A stretch of 64,000 bases of DNA from NCBI GenBank assembly GCA_900315745.1, contig ONAG01000006.1, forward strand, positions 25,854 to 89,853, read 5' to 3'. Below, piece after piece: positions 56,839 to 64,000 of the stretch. The stretch is from an uncultured Prevotellaceae bacterium. GTDB lineage: Bacteria; Bacteroidota; Bacteroidia; Bacteroidales; Bacteroidaceae. A model generated the notes under the pieces. It saw only the letters and a list, made by a program, of their open reading frames with translations. It ran no database searches and was not told the DNA's origin. Each line of letters begins with the position of its first letter. Positions within the stretch are counted from its first letter, which is position 1. The position numbers and the translations under genes are program-made.

Positions 56839-58149
56839 ATGAAGAAAAGACGACATCCAGCAGGGAGGGCAGTTGCAGCCGGCAAGGCTACAGCTAAGTC
56901 TTGCCGTGCATGGTTGTGGGTGCCGTTGCTGAGTTTTGCACGTGGTATTGTATTGGTGGCGCTAATGTCGGTAGCCATGGTGATGTTCAAGCGACTTGGG
57001 GTGAGCAACACGTGGGCTTCGTTTGGCACCGCCTTGCTTTCGCTGCCTTTTGTCTTCCGCCAGTTGTTTCATCCAATTGTCATTGTGCTGCCTGGTCGCG
57101 GATGGTGGTTGGTGGGTTCCCAAGTGGCTTTTTGCTTGTCCATGTTTGGGGTGGCGTGGTCATTAGACCCCAAAGGGGATGGCTCAGCCGTGTGGGTTTG
57201 TCTTTCTCTTGCTTCTCTGGTGGGGGCTTTTCATGATGTTTTGTCAGGCGATTTCTGCAATTCTTTGATTGGAAACCGCAAGCCAAGCCGGTTGTCAGAG
57301 GCCGTCTCGTTGGCATTGTTGGCTGCGGGATTGGGACTTGGCATCACCTTGATGATTGCTGGTGACATGGAAGTGCTGACACGTGATGTTGAAGATTCGT
57401 GGGGATTGGCATTCAAAGTGCTTGCTTTTGTCATGCTTCTTGTGGCTGTACTGATGGCAATTTCATTGCCTTATGGTATGGAAAGAATAGAGCATTTGTC
57501 GTTTGGTGAAGAATGGAGTGGCTTGGTGAATGATGTGCGCCGATGGTGGACAAATTCGCATCAATGGGCATTTGCCTTGTTTGTAGTCATTGCATCTCTG
57601 CATGAGTTTTTTGTGTGGAAGGGAGTGCTTATGTTCCTTGGAGACCCAGGGAGCATAGGTGGATTGTCGTTGGGACCTCAAGAGGTGGCTTTTGCCCAAA
57701 GCACCCTTGGTGTTTTTGCCATGATGGTTGGCTTTTTGATAGGTCACGCGGCGGTACGTCGCGATGGATTGCGCAGATGGGTGTTGCCCATGATTCTCTT
57801 GGCAACAGTGCCCGATGCCTTGTTGTTATATCTGGCTTATTTCATGCCAAGCAGCCTTTCGGTTGTGAGCGCATGCCTCATGGCTGAAAGTTTAGGATGT
57901 GGTTTCGGCATGGCGGGTTTTGTGTCGTATGTCAGGTATTATGGCAGAGGTCGTCATCTTCCAGGCTATGGTGACTCTTGTTTGGCGCTACTTATGTTGT
58001 CGGTGCTGCTGGCTGGAGTGTTTACGGGCATAGTGCAGGATGTGTTTGGCTACCGCAGGTTTTTCATACTTGTAGTGTTGTTGTCGGTGCTTGCAGCCTT
58101 GTCTCCCTTGCTCTTGCGCCTGACAGGGAAATCTCGCCCAAACAAATAG
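56839..58149 (+). CDS. Second, diverged AmpG-like MFS permease
   Basis: A 436-residue membrane protein with about 12 helices, 3 bases after the first permease. It keeps the general layout (PLLSFARGIVLVALMS, GAFHDVLSGDF in the position of the AmpG SATHDIAADGF segment) but the acidic and polar residues differ and similarity is low. Probably a duplicated, neofunctionalised partner: either a different muropeptide substrate or a heteromeric half. An N-terminal basic leader (KKRRHPAGRAVAAGKATAKS) precedes the first helix. Confidence 0.75.
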   Translation: MKKRRHPAGRAVAAGKATAKSCRAWLWVPLLSFARGIVLVALMSVAMVMFKRLGVSNTWASFGTALLSLPFVFRQLFHPIVIVLPGRGWWLVGSQVAFCLSMFGVAWSLDPKGDGSAVWVCLSLASLVGAFHDVLSGDFCNSLIGNRKPSRLSEAVSLALLAAGLGLGITLMIAGDMEVLTRDVEDSWGLAFKVLAFVMLLVAVLMAISLPYGMERIEHLSFGEEWSGLVNDVRRWWTNSHQWAFALFVVIASLHEFFVWKGVLMFLGDPGSIGGLSLGPQEVAFAQSTLGVFAMMVGFLIGHAAVRRDGLRRWVLPMILLATVPDALLLYLAYFMPSSLSVVSACLMAESLGCGFGMAGFVSYVRYYGRGRHLPGYGDSCLALLMLSVLLAGVFTGIVQDVFGYRRFFILVVLLSVLAALSPLLLRLTGKSRPNK

Positions 58150-58169
58150 CCTACTATCCCCCCCCTTGA

Positions 58170-58256
58170 TAATTCTAATAATTCTGATAATTCTGAGTAA
58201 TCTGAGTAATCAGAGTAATCAGATTACTCCGAATTCTCCGAATACTCCGATTACTC
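58170..58256. repeat. Ten phased 9-base repeats with an 11-base inverted core
   Basis: Units such as TAATTCTGA, GTAATCTGA, GTAATCAGA, TTACTCCGA and ATTCTCCGA repeat in exact 9-base register. GAGTAATCTGA (58195-58205) is perfectly inverted by TCAGATTACTC (58219-58229), loop 13. The repeats fill the convergent gap and reach into the aguB stop codon. Confidence 0.75.
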
Positions 58257-59135
58257 TAAAAATCTTTTCTTTAGTCCACCATATTCGTCGATACGCCTGT
58301 CTCTAAGGAATGGCCACCAACGTCTTACTTGTTCGCTATGGTCAAGGTCGATGCTCACCACTACTGATTCTTCTTTGTCGTTGCTTGCCCTGTAGAGCAG
58401 TTCGCCTTGAGGACCTGCCACGAAACTGCTTCCCCAGAACAGTATGCCGTTTGTCTGTCCTGATGGGTCTGGCTCATGTCCCACACGGTTCACTGTCACC
58501 ACGGGAAGACCGTTGGCTACGGCATGCCCACGTTGCACGGTGGTCCATGCTTCGCGTTGGCGCTCCTGCTCCTCGGGTGTGTCGCTGCTTTCATAGCCTA
58601 TTGCGGTGGGGTAGATGAGCAGTTCGGCTCCTGAGAGAGCCATGAGGCGTGCTGCTTCAGGATACCATTGGTCCCAGCAGACAAGTACGCCGAGGCGTCC
58701 CACGCTGGTGTCGATGGGGTGGAACCCGATGTCGCCTGGAGTGAAGTAGAATTTCTCATAGTAGGCGGGGTCGTCGGGTATGTGCATCTTGCGGTATTTG
58801 CCGGCAATGCTGCCGTCGCGTTCCAGCACCACGGCGGTATTGTGGTACAGGCCGGGAGCGCGACGTTCGAATAGTGAAGCCACGATGACAACCCCATTTT
58901 CTCGTGCCAGTGTGCCATAGAAATCGGTTGAGGGACCGGGGATGGGTTCTGCCAGGTCGAAATTATCTACTTTTTCCTCTTGACAGAAGTATAGTGAGTT
59001 GTGAAGCTCTTGAAGCACTATGAGTTGCGCCCCGTGATGTGCCAAGTCGGTGATGCCTTCACGGAGGCGTTTCATGTTTTCATTGATGTCCGCCACATTG
59101 TGCTGTTGCAGCAGACCTATCTTAAGTTCTCTCAT
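58251..59135 (-). CDS. aguB: N-carbamoylputrescine amidase
   Basis: A 294-residue nitrilase-superfamily enzyme that hydrolyses N-carbamoylputrescine to putrescine. The Glu-Lys-Cys triad is Glu43 (VLQELHN), Lys116 (KYRKMHIPDDP) and Cys153 (VCWDQWYPE). The pairing with agmatine deiminase upstream decides the substrate. Gap to aguA is 60 bases. Its stop codon lies in the nonamer repeat. Confidence 0.93.
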   Translation of the reverse strand: MRELKIGLLQQHNVADINENMKRLREGITDLAHHGAQLIVLQELHNSLYFCQEEKVDNFDLAEPIPGPSTDFYGTLARENGVVIVASLFERRAPGLYHNTAVVLERDGSIAGKYRKMHIPDDPAYYEKFYFTPGDIGFHPIDTSVGRLGVLVCWDQWYPEAARLMALSGAELLIYPTAIGYESSDTPEEQERQREAWTTVQRGHAVANGLPVVTVNRVGHEPDPSGQTNGILFWGSSFVAGPQGELLYRASNDKEESVVVSIDLDHSEQVRRWWPFLRDRRIDEYGGLKKRFLE

Positions 59136-59195
59136 TTGGATTGTTTTTTTTGTTTCCTACTATGGTTTGTTGGCATGTCACATGATGTGCATGGG

Positions 59196-60227
59196 TCAGA
59201 AATATTGCATGGTGAGGCAGTGTAGCGAACCATGTTGCCTAATGACGCTGCGTGCGTCGATGCCGATGGCTTCCCTTTCAGGGAATGCTCTTCTAATGGC
59301 TTCCAGGGCTTGTGTGTCCTTTTCTGGCTGCCCGTATGTGGGCACGATGACTGCTCCGTTGATTATCACGAAGTTGGCGTATGTGGCTGGCAGACGGTAA
59401 CCATCTTCGTAGATGGCATCGGGCATCGGCACGGCAATCAGTCTATATGGCTGTCCTTCGTTGTTGTGTAGTTCTTGCAATTGCAGCTTCAGTGCTTCAA
59501 AGTCTGTGTGTTGCTCGTCGTTGGCATCGTCGCACGACACATATATTAGTGTGTTTCTTGGTGCGCATCTCACAATGGTGTCTATGTGTCCGTCGGTGTC
59601 ATCGCCTAAGAGTTGCCCATGGTCGAGCCACACCACCCGTTTCGCGCATAGGCGTGTCTTCAGCTGTGACTCTATGTCTTCTTTGTCGAGTGGTTGGTTG
59701 CGGTGTGGTGCCAACAGGCAGTTACTTGTGGTGAATACAGTGCCTTCTCCGTCGCTTTCCACCGAACCGCCCTCAAGCACGAAGTCATTATGGTCTTCCA
59801 TGGTGGCTGTCAGTATGCCGGTTTCAGTCAAATGGCGGTTGATGGCATTGTCATGTGCTGCGGGGAATTTCTCACCCCAACCATTGAACTTGAAGTCCAT
59901 CAGGATGGTGTCTGCAGGCTTGCCGCTATGTCCCAAGAGAGTCAGTGCGCCATGGTCGCGTGCCCATGTGTCGTCTGTGGGGCATTCGCAGAAACTTATT
60001 TGGCTGAAAGCCTTGTCGCTGAGGCGTTGGCGTAGTTGCTGACGTGGCAATTCGATGTCTGGTGCCACCACGATAAGTCTTTCGTAGTGTGTAATGACTT
60101 CTGCCAGTTGAAGAAAAGTCTCGGTAATTTCGTCAAGGCAGTATTTCCAGTCTGTGCCGGCATGTGGCCATGTCAGCTGTATGCATTGTTGCTCATGCCA
60201 TTCGGCGGGAAAGAATCGTCCTGTCAT
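59196..60227 (-). CDS. aguA: Agmatine deiminase
   Basis: A 343-residue guanidino-modifying enzyme that converts agmatine to N-carbamoylputrescine. It has TWARDHGALTLL (Asp/Arg motif), GDDTDGHIDTIVRC (His/Asp) and the nucleophile Cys337 in the C-terminal HCLTM. It is the first gene of the two-gene putrescine unit. The paired speA (arginine decarboxylase) is not in the window. Confidence 0.94.
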   Translation of the reverse strand: MTGRFFPAEWHEQQCIQLTWPHAGTDWKYCLDEITETFLQLAEVITHYERLIVVAPDIELPRQQLRQRLSDKAFSQISFCECPTDDTWARDHGALTLLGHSGKPADTILMDFKFNGWGEKFPAAHDNAINRHLTETGILTATMEDHNDFVLEGGSVESDGEGTVFTTSNCLLAPHRNQPLDKEDIESQLKTRLCAKRVVWLDHGQLLGDDTDGHIDTIVRCAPRNTLIYVSCDDANDEQHTDFEALKLQLQELHNNEGQPYRLIAVPMPDAIYEDGYRLPATYANFVIINGAVIVPTYGQPEKDTQALEAIRRAFPEREAIGIDARSVIRQHGSLHCLTMQYF

Positions 60228-60249
60228 TATGCTGTGTTTAATTCAATGA

Positions 60250-60280
60250 CAAAAATATTAAAAAATGGCTGAAAAACAAA
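60250..60280 (-). promoter_or_regulatory. Promoter of aguA-aguB
   Basis: The minus strand has TTTG (60277-60280) and TATTTTTG (60250-60257), spacing 19, close to ideal. The leader is about 18 bases. Confidence 0.8.
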
Positions 60281-60320
60281 GAAAATGTGTTTGAATCGTG
60301 TATTATTATGTTTTTTTCTT

Positions 60321-60328
60321 TATTTTTG
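60321..60328 (+). promoter_or_regulatory. Promoter -7 box of the L,D-transpeptidase gene
   Basis: TATTTTTG, diverging from the aguA promoter 40 bases away. The best upstream TTTG (60290-60293) is 27 bases off, longer than usual. Confidence 0.5.
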
Positions 60329-60384
60329 CAGAATAGTTGCTTTTCAGTGTGGGGTAATGCCATGCTATAGAGGTGGTTATTTTT

Positions 60385-61230
60385 ATGATGAAGATGATAT
60401 ACAACAAGATATTACATTCAGCTTGTCTCATGTTCGTGTTGGCGACAATGATGTCGCTGGCTTCTTGCCGTCGCGACATGGTTGGGCAGAACCCAGTGGT
60501 ACATGTGGATGCCGACGGCTTCGTGTCGGATAATGGAGAAGTGGCATTGCCTTATTCGGACGACGAGACGGGCGAGAAGCTGGTGGATGAAAATGGACGG
60601 AAGGTAATACGCTTGGTAAAGGACAGCAGGCTTTCCTTCCCTGAAAAGGTGAAGGAGCGCGACAGTTGTTTTGTCGTGATGTCCAAGAAGGATTATTATT
60701 TGTATGTATATGAACCTCAAGGCAACGACACTGTCATGGTGGCTCGCTATGACTGCTGTTTTGCCAGCAAAAAGGGCGATAAGGTGAAGGAGGGTGACAT
60801 GCGTACTCCTCATTGCACCATGGCACACCCTTTTGTCATCAATGAGATAAAGGATGCCTCAACATGGGAACATGATTTCGGCGATGGACGTGGACCGATA
60901 AAGGCTTATGGGCACTATTTCCATCGACTTGACACTCATGGGCACAAAGGCATCGGCATACATGGCAGCACCAATAATGAGAATAGTGTGCCGGGAAGGG
61001 GGAGCGAGGGGTGCATCCGCTTGCTCGACGACGACATAGTAGATTTTAGGGAACACTACGCACATCAGGGAATGAAGGTGGTCATAAAGGCGGAGGAGGC
61101 GGACGACATGCCTTTTGAGATTCATGCAATGAAGAAGCAGAACATCGTGCGTAAACGTCATCTCGACCCCGCCAAGGCATTGCCCGGCGAATCTCAGGCG
61201 AATGTGAAGTCAGCGGATGTTGACAACTGA
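60385..61230 (+). CDS. L,D-transpeptidase-like (YkuD) lipoprotein
   Basis: A 281-residue lipoprotein if it starts at ATG 60385; the GTG at 60373 or ATG 60388 are possible. The lipobox cysteine is in MSLASCRRD. The YkuD catalytic signature is intact: HGST near residue 193 and SEGCIRL with the nucleophile Cys near 210. Such enzymes make 3-3 peptidoglycan cross-links or attach proteins to stem peptides. An N-terminal segment of about 70 residues has no recognised domain. The nuclease gene starts 41 bases downstream, with a motif of its own. Confidence 0.85.
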   Translation: MMKMIYNKILHSACLMFVLATMMSLASCRRDMVGQNPVVHVDADGFVSDNGEVALPYSDDETGEKLVDENGRKVIRLVKDSRLSFPEKVKERDSCFVVMSKKDYYLYVYEPQGNDTVMVARYDCCFASKKGDKVKEGDMRTPHCTMAHPFVINEIKDASTWEHDFGDGRGPIKAYGHYFHRLDTHGHKGIGIHGSTNNENSVPGRGSEGCIRLLDDDIVDFREHYAHQGMKVVIKAEEADDMPFEIHAMKKQNIVRKRHLDPAKALPGESQANVKSADVDN

Positions 61231-61259
61231 CAAATTGGTCTATTGAAAAACACTAAAAA

Positions 61260-61267
61260 TATATTTG
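61260..61267 (+). promoter_or_regulatory. Candidate -7 box directly before the nuclease gene
   Basis: TATATTTG ends 4 bases before the ATG at 61272; TTG at 61235-61237 is 22 bases upstream. A transcript would be leaderless, as at dgt. Confidence 0.45.
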
Positions 61268-61271
61268 GACG

Positions 61272-62237
61272 ATGAAGAAATGGATGTGGTTGTTGGCATT
61301 TGCCACAATGCTGGTGGTGGGCTGTAAGGAGAAAAAGGGGGTGGAGAAGAACGATATCCCTAATTTCTTCGACAACAAAGCTGCTGAGCAGGCAGCCAGA
61401 AGACAGTCGTCTGCTAATAATGATATTGATGATGCTGCAAACACTTCTTTTGAGTCTAAAGGAAAAGACACCAAGGTCGCAAAACCTGCTTCATGGCCGC
61501 GAAAGATGGAGGTGCCTGCTCCGATGGAAAATGCCGGTGACGAACTGTTGCTCTCAAGAGAGGGCTACAGGGTGTCTTATAATGTCACGAGGCGCGTGCC
61601 CAACTGGGTAGCATGGCATCTGACGGCTTCGCATACCAATGGGGATTTCAGGCGTGATGACATCACATTCTCCGAGGACATGGAGGTGCCTGGACCGCGA
61701 GCCACCGATGATGACTACTACTCGTCGAGATACGACAGGGGACATCTGTGTCCGTCGGGCGACTGCAAGTGGAGCAAAACGGCTCAACGGCAGTCCTTCC
61801 TCTTCACCAATGTGTGCCCGCAAAACCATGAACTGAACAAGGGGGATTGGAATGACCTTGAAATGCAGTGCCGCAAGTGGGCTCGCGACTATGGTGACAT
61901 ATATGTGGTGGCTGGTCCAATATTTTATGGTGGTGTCAAAAATACCATAGGCAGAAATAGGGTGGCGGTGCCGGATGCGTTCTTCAAAGTGGTGCTCGAC
62001 GACGACAGGAAGGCAAAGGCAATAGGGTTCATCTACCCTAACAAAAGTGGGCATAACGACATGACTTTTTATGTGAAATCCATCGATGAGGTGGAAAGAA
62101 TCACAGGCATCGACTTCTTTCCTATGCTTGATGACAATGTGGAGGATAGGGTGGAGGCTGCCGATAGACAAAGCATGATAAGGGACTGGAGGGTGGACAA
62201 GGCAGTGACGTATTTCAACAACCTCAATAGACAATAA
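61272..62237 (+). CDS. DNA/RNA non-specific endonuclease, lipoprotein
   Basis: A 321-residue exported nuclease of the beta-beta-alpha-metal (NucA/EndA) family. The lipobox cysteine is in LVVGCKEKK (residue 18). A low-complexity linker runs to about residue 75. The catalytic DRGH is at 155-158 (RYDRGHLCP), with the metal-binding Asn in TNVCPQNHELNKGDW. Likely degrades extracellular DNA for nucleotides or biofilm turnover. Anchored to the outer membrane by inference. Confidence 0.9.
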   Translation: MKKWMWLLAFATMLVVGCKEKKGVEKNDIPNFFDNKAAEQAARRQSSANNDIDDAANTSFESKGKDTKVAKPASWPRKMEVPAPMENAGDELLLSREGYRVSYNVTRRVPNWVAWHLTASHTNGDFRRDDITFSEDMEVPGPRATDDDYYSSRYDRGHLCPSGDCKWSKTAQRQSFLFTNVCPQNHELNKGDWNDLEMQCRKWARDYGDIYVVAGPIFYGGVKNTIGRNRVAVPDAFFKVVLDDDRKAKAIGFIYPNKSGHNDMTFYVKSIDEVERITGIDFFPMLDDNVEDRVEAADRQSMIRDWRVDKAVTYFNNLNRQ

Positions 62238-62277
62238 TGTAATCATATAATTAACAACACATTAAATTATCAATCTA

Positions 62278-64000
62278 ATGAGAAAAATCAGACTATTATT
62301 AACAATGCTGCTTGCCGTGACCGCATTGGGCAGGGCTGCAGCAGAGACGGTGTCGCCGTATGTGGCGGATTTTGAGAATCCCATCAACACTGCGGTACGC
62401 GACTTCGCCGTGGCTTCAAACTGGAGACACATCGTTGGCATTGGCAACTACGATGGTAATGGACCTTATTACATGAGCTATTCTTATAGTTACAGCGATG
62501 GTATTGACGGCTCTCATACATTGGTTGCATACAAGCAATATGCAGGCGACTATGAGGGGGGGGAGGTTGTCGAAGACGTGCTTGTCACTCCTGTCATCAG
62601 CGGAGAGGTGACGATGTTTGTGAAGGTCAGTGGCTTGGCAAGCACATCCTATCCTTCGTTTGTTGAGTTCTACAATGTGGACCAGAATGGCACCACTTTG
62701 GGCGAACAAATCCATAGATTCACAGCCACAGAATATGTCGAGTCGGAGATCGAGGGATGGAGCACCATAACCATCAACTTGGACAGCCCGAAACGCATCG
62801 GCATTCGTGCGCAGTATGTCTATATGGACAACTTCAGCGCCACATCTGCCGAACTTGTGAAGGAGGCCAAACTGACAATTAGCAATGTGACAAGCCCAAC
62901 AGGTTCCACACCTGTATATTACAGCCAGAAAGAGGATGGCACGGTTGACATCAACGTTAAGGTGAAGCTGAAGAACGAAGGCGAAGTGGACTTGGTGGCT
63001 GGCGAGACAGAGAACTACTCGCTCTCTCTGGTGAAAGGGGCTTATTATGGAAGTAACAACACCGTATATGACAATGTGAAATTCGACATCCCCGTGGATC
63101 TTGCCATAGGCGAGGAGGCTGAGGTGGAGGCTGTGCTGATTTCGGCACAGGATGGTTCTATGTCAAGGTGAAGGAGAACATCACAGGTTCTATCTCCTCT
63201 GCCAAGGTGCAGGCTCAAGTGAAGGAATATGAATCTAAATTTGTTTTCGACAAGGCAGGTACATCTTACTCCAACAACCCTTCTGCTACAACAACACAGA
63301 TTGTTTTCGGTAAGATTATGGAAACTACCACCCTCAACTATGAGATTTACAACGCAGGTTCTGCTCCATTGGTAATTAATAGCTTTACATTGCCAGAGGG
63401 ATTCATAAGCAATGCTCCAGAAGGTGAGTTTACAGTCATTGGTGGTGAGAAAAAGCAAATAGATATAACGCTTCCTGCCGATAATTTTGGCGTCTTTGTC
63501 GGTGATTTGGTCATCGAATATACCAATTATGGAAAGGATATGGCAACTTACACTTTAGGCATTTCTGGAAGCGTGCTTGATTCTTCGAAGAACCTCATCA
63601 CCTTCGACGATGGTGCTGGCAATGCCTACTATCCACAAGGGTCGGTGCGCTACTCGGTATATATCAGTTCCGAAGGTTCTGGTGACACAAAGAATTACTA
63701 TCTGCGTGACAATAGCAGTGGCAACAATCGCCTCTATATCACTCCTCTGATGACTGCGGCTGAAGGTGAGAGCATCGCTTTTGATGCAGAGTACACCAAC
63801 TATAGCAATAACATGGTGGAGGTGATGATTTCCACAGACCGTCAGAATTGGACTACCATTCAGACTGTCAGCAACATTCCATCCGTCTCCTATTGGACGA
63901 CATATACCGCTACAATCCCAGAGGCAGGCGACTACTATATCGGATTCAAGTTGACGAATGCCTTGATTGACAACATTTATGGACTTGTATATGCCGCAGC
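62278..64000 (+). pseudogene. Secreted modular beta-rich protein interrupted by a frameshift, cut by window edge
   Basis: ATG 62278 opens a signal peptide (MRKIRLLLTMLLAVTALGRA) and about 290 residues with a jelly-roll, adhesin-like domain (YVADFENPIN... VSGLASTSYPSFVEFYNVD) and a CARDB-like domain (TISNVTSPTGSTPVYYSQKE). The frame stops at 63171 (DGSMSR), but the -1 frame from 63153 (WFYVKVKENITGS) continues the same domain and stays open to the right edge, with a second FENP-like domain (NLITFDDGAG). So one base is missing near 63150-63153. Either a true frameshift mutation or an assembly error. The C-terminus is beyond the window. Confidence 0.75.

Noticed and set aside
58170-58256. CRISPR array
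   Set aside because: The units are only 9 bases with no spacers; it is a simple tandem repeat.
63140-63175. Programmed ribosomal frameshift in the secreted protein
   Set aside because: No slippery heptamer or following pseudoknot is apparent at the break; mutation or assembly error is more likely.

Overview
The window comes from a Bacteroidota genome, most likely order Bacteroidales and probably Prevotellaceae. Several independent signs agree. The primary promoter motif TAnnTTTG, with TTG or TTTG about 20 bases upstream, recurs before genes on both strands. Shine-Dalgarno sequences are nearly absent. The dcw cluster has a PASTA-domain FtsI and the divergent FtsL-like protein. No tuf lies between fusA and rpsJ. 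One protease carries a type IX secretion sorting domain, and a glsA/glsB glycine-lipid pair is present. There are no tRNA or rRNA genes, no CRISPR array and no complete mobile element.

Layout. Positions 1-6933 (minus strand) hold the start of the dcw division and cell-wall cluster: mraZ, rsmH, ftsL-like, ftsI, murE, mraY (mraY runs off the left edge), with MraZ-type operator repeats upstream of mraZ. Positions 7213-11678 (plus) hold glsA, glsB and a secreted beta-helix protein. Then come dgt (minus) and a tight plus-strand operon 13143-18227: dut, a TPR protein, a DUF4292-type lipoprotein and an EnvC-like degenerate LytM protein. Positions 18241-23587 (minus) hold an M20 deacylase, a small exported protein, a 1070-residue M6 metalloprotease with a dockerin-like tail, and a 69-residue protein. 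Positions 23622-24489 are gene-poor and contain two decayed fragments, at least one of them apparently from a prophage tail gene.

Positions 24490-42784 are the fused str-S10-spc-alpha ribosomal supercluster, rpsL to rplQ, including secY, map, infA and rpoA, ending in a strong hairpin. Downstream lie a glycine-zipper lipoprotein, a subtilisin-like protease with a sorting domain, pdxA and rlmN (minus), and a periplasmic M16 protease (minus).

Positions 51764-58149 are the most interesting part: a 1261-residue protein without a signal peptide that joins a GT2 glycosyltransferase, a GalT/Ap4A-phosphorylase-like (HIT superfamily, DUF4922-type) domain and a SpoIID/LytB domain, followed immediately by two AmpG-like permeases. 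I infer a cytoplasmic salvage or remodelling route for imported cell-wall sugars; this is a hypothesis. The right end has the putrescine genes aguA-aguB (minus), an L,D-transpeptidase-like lipoprotein, a DNA/RNA non-specific endonuclease lipoprotein, and a secreted modular protein broken by a frameshift near 63153 and cut by the window edge.

Cell-envelope biology dominates the non-ribosomal genes: the dcw cluster, EnvC-like factor, L,D-transpeptidase, SpoIID/AmpG locus, aminolipid synthesis and several exported proteases.
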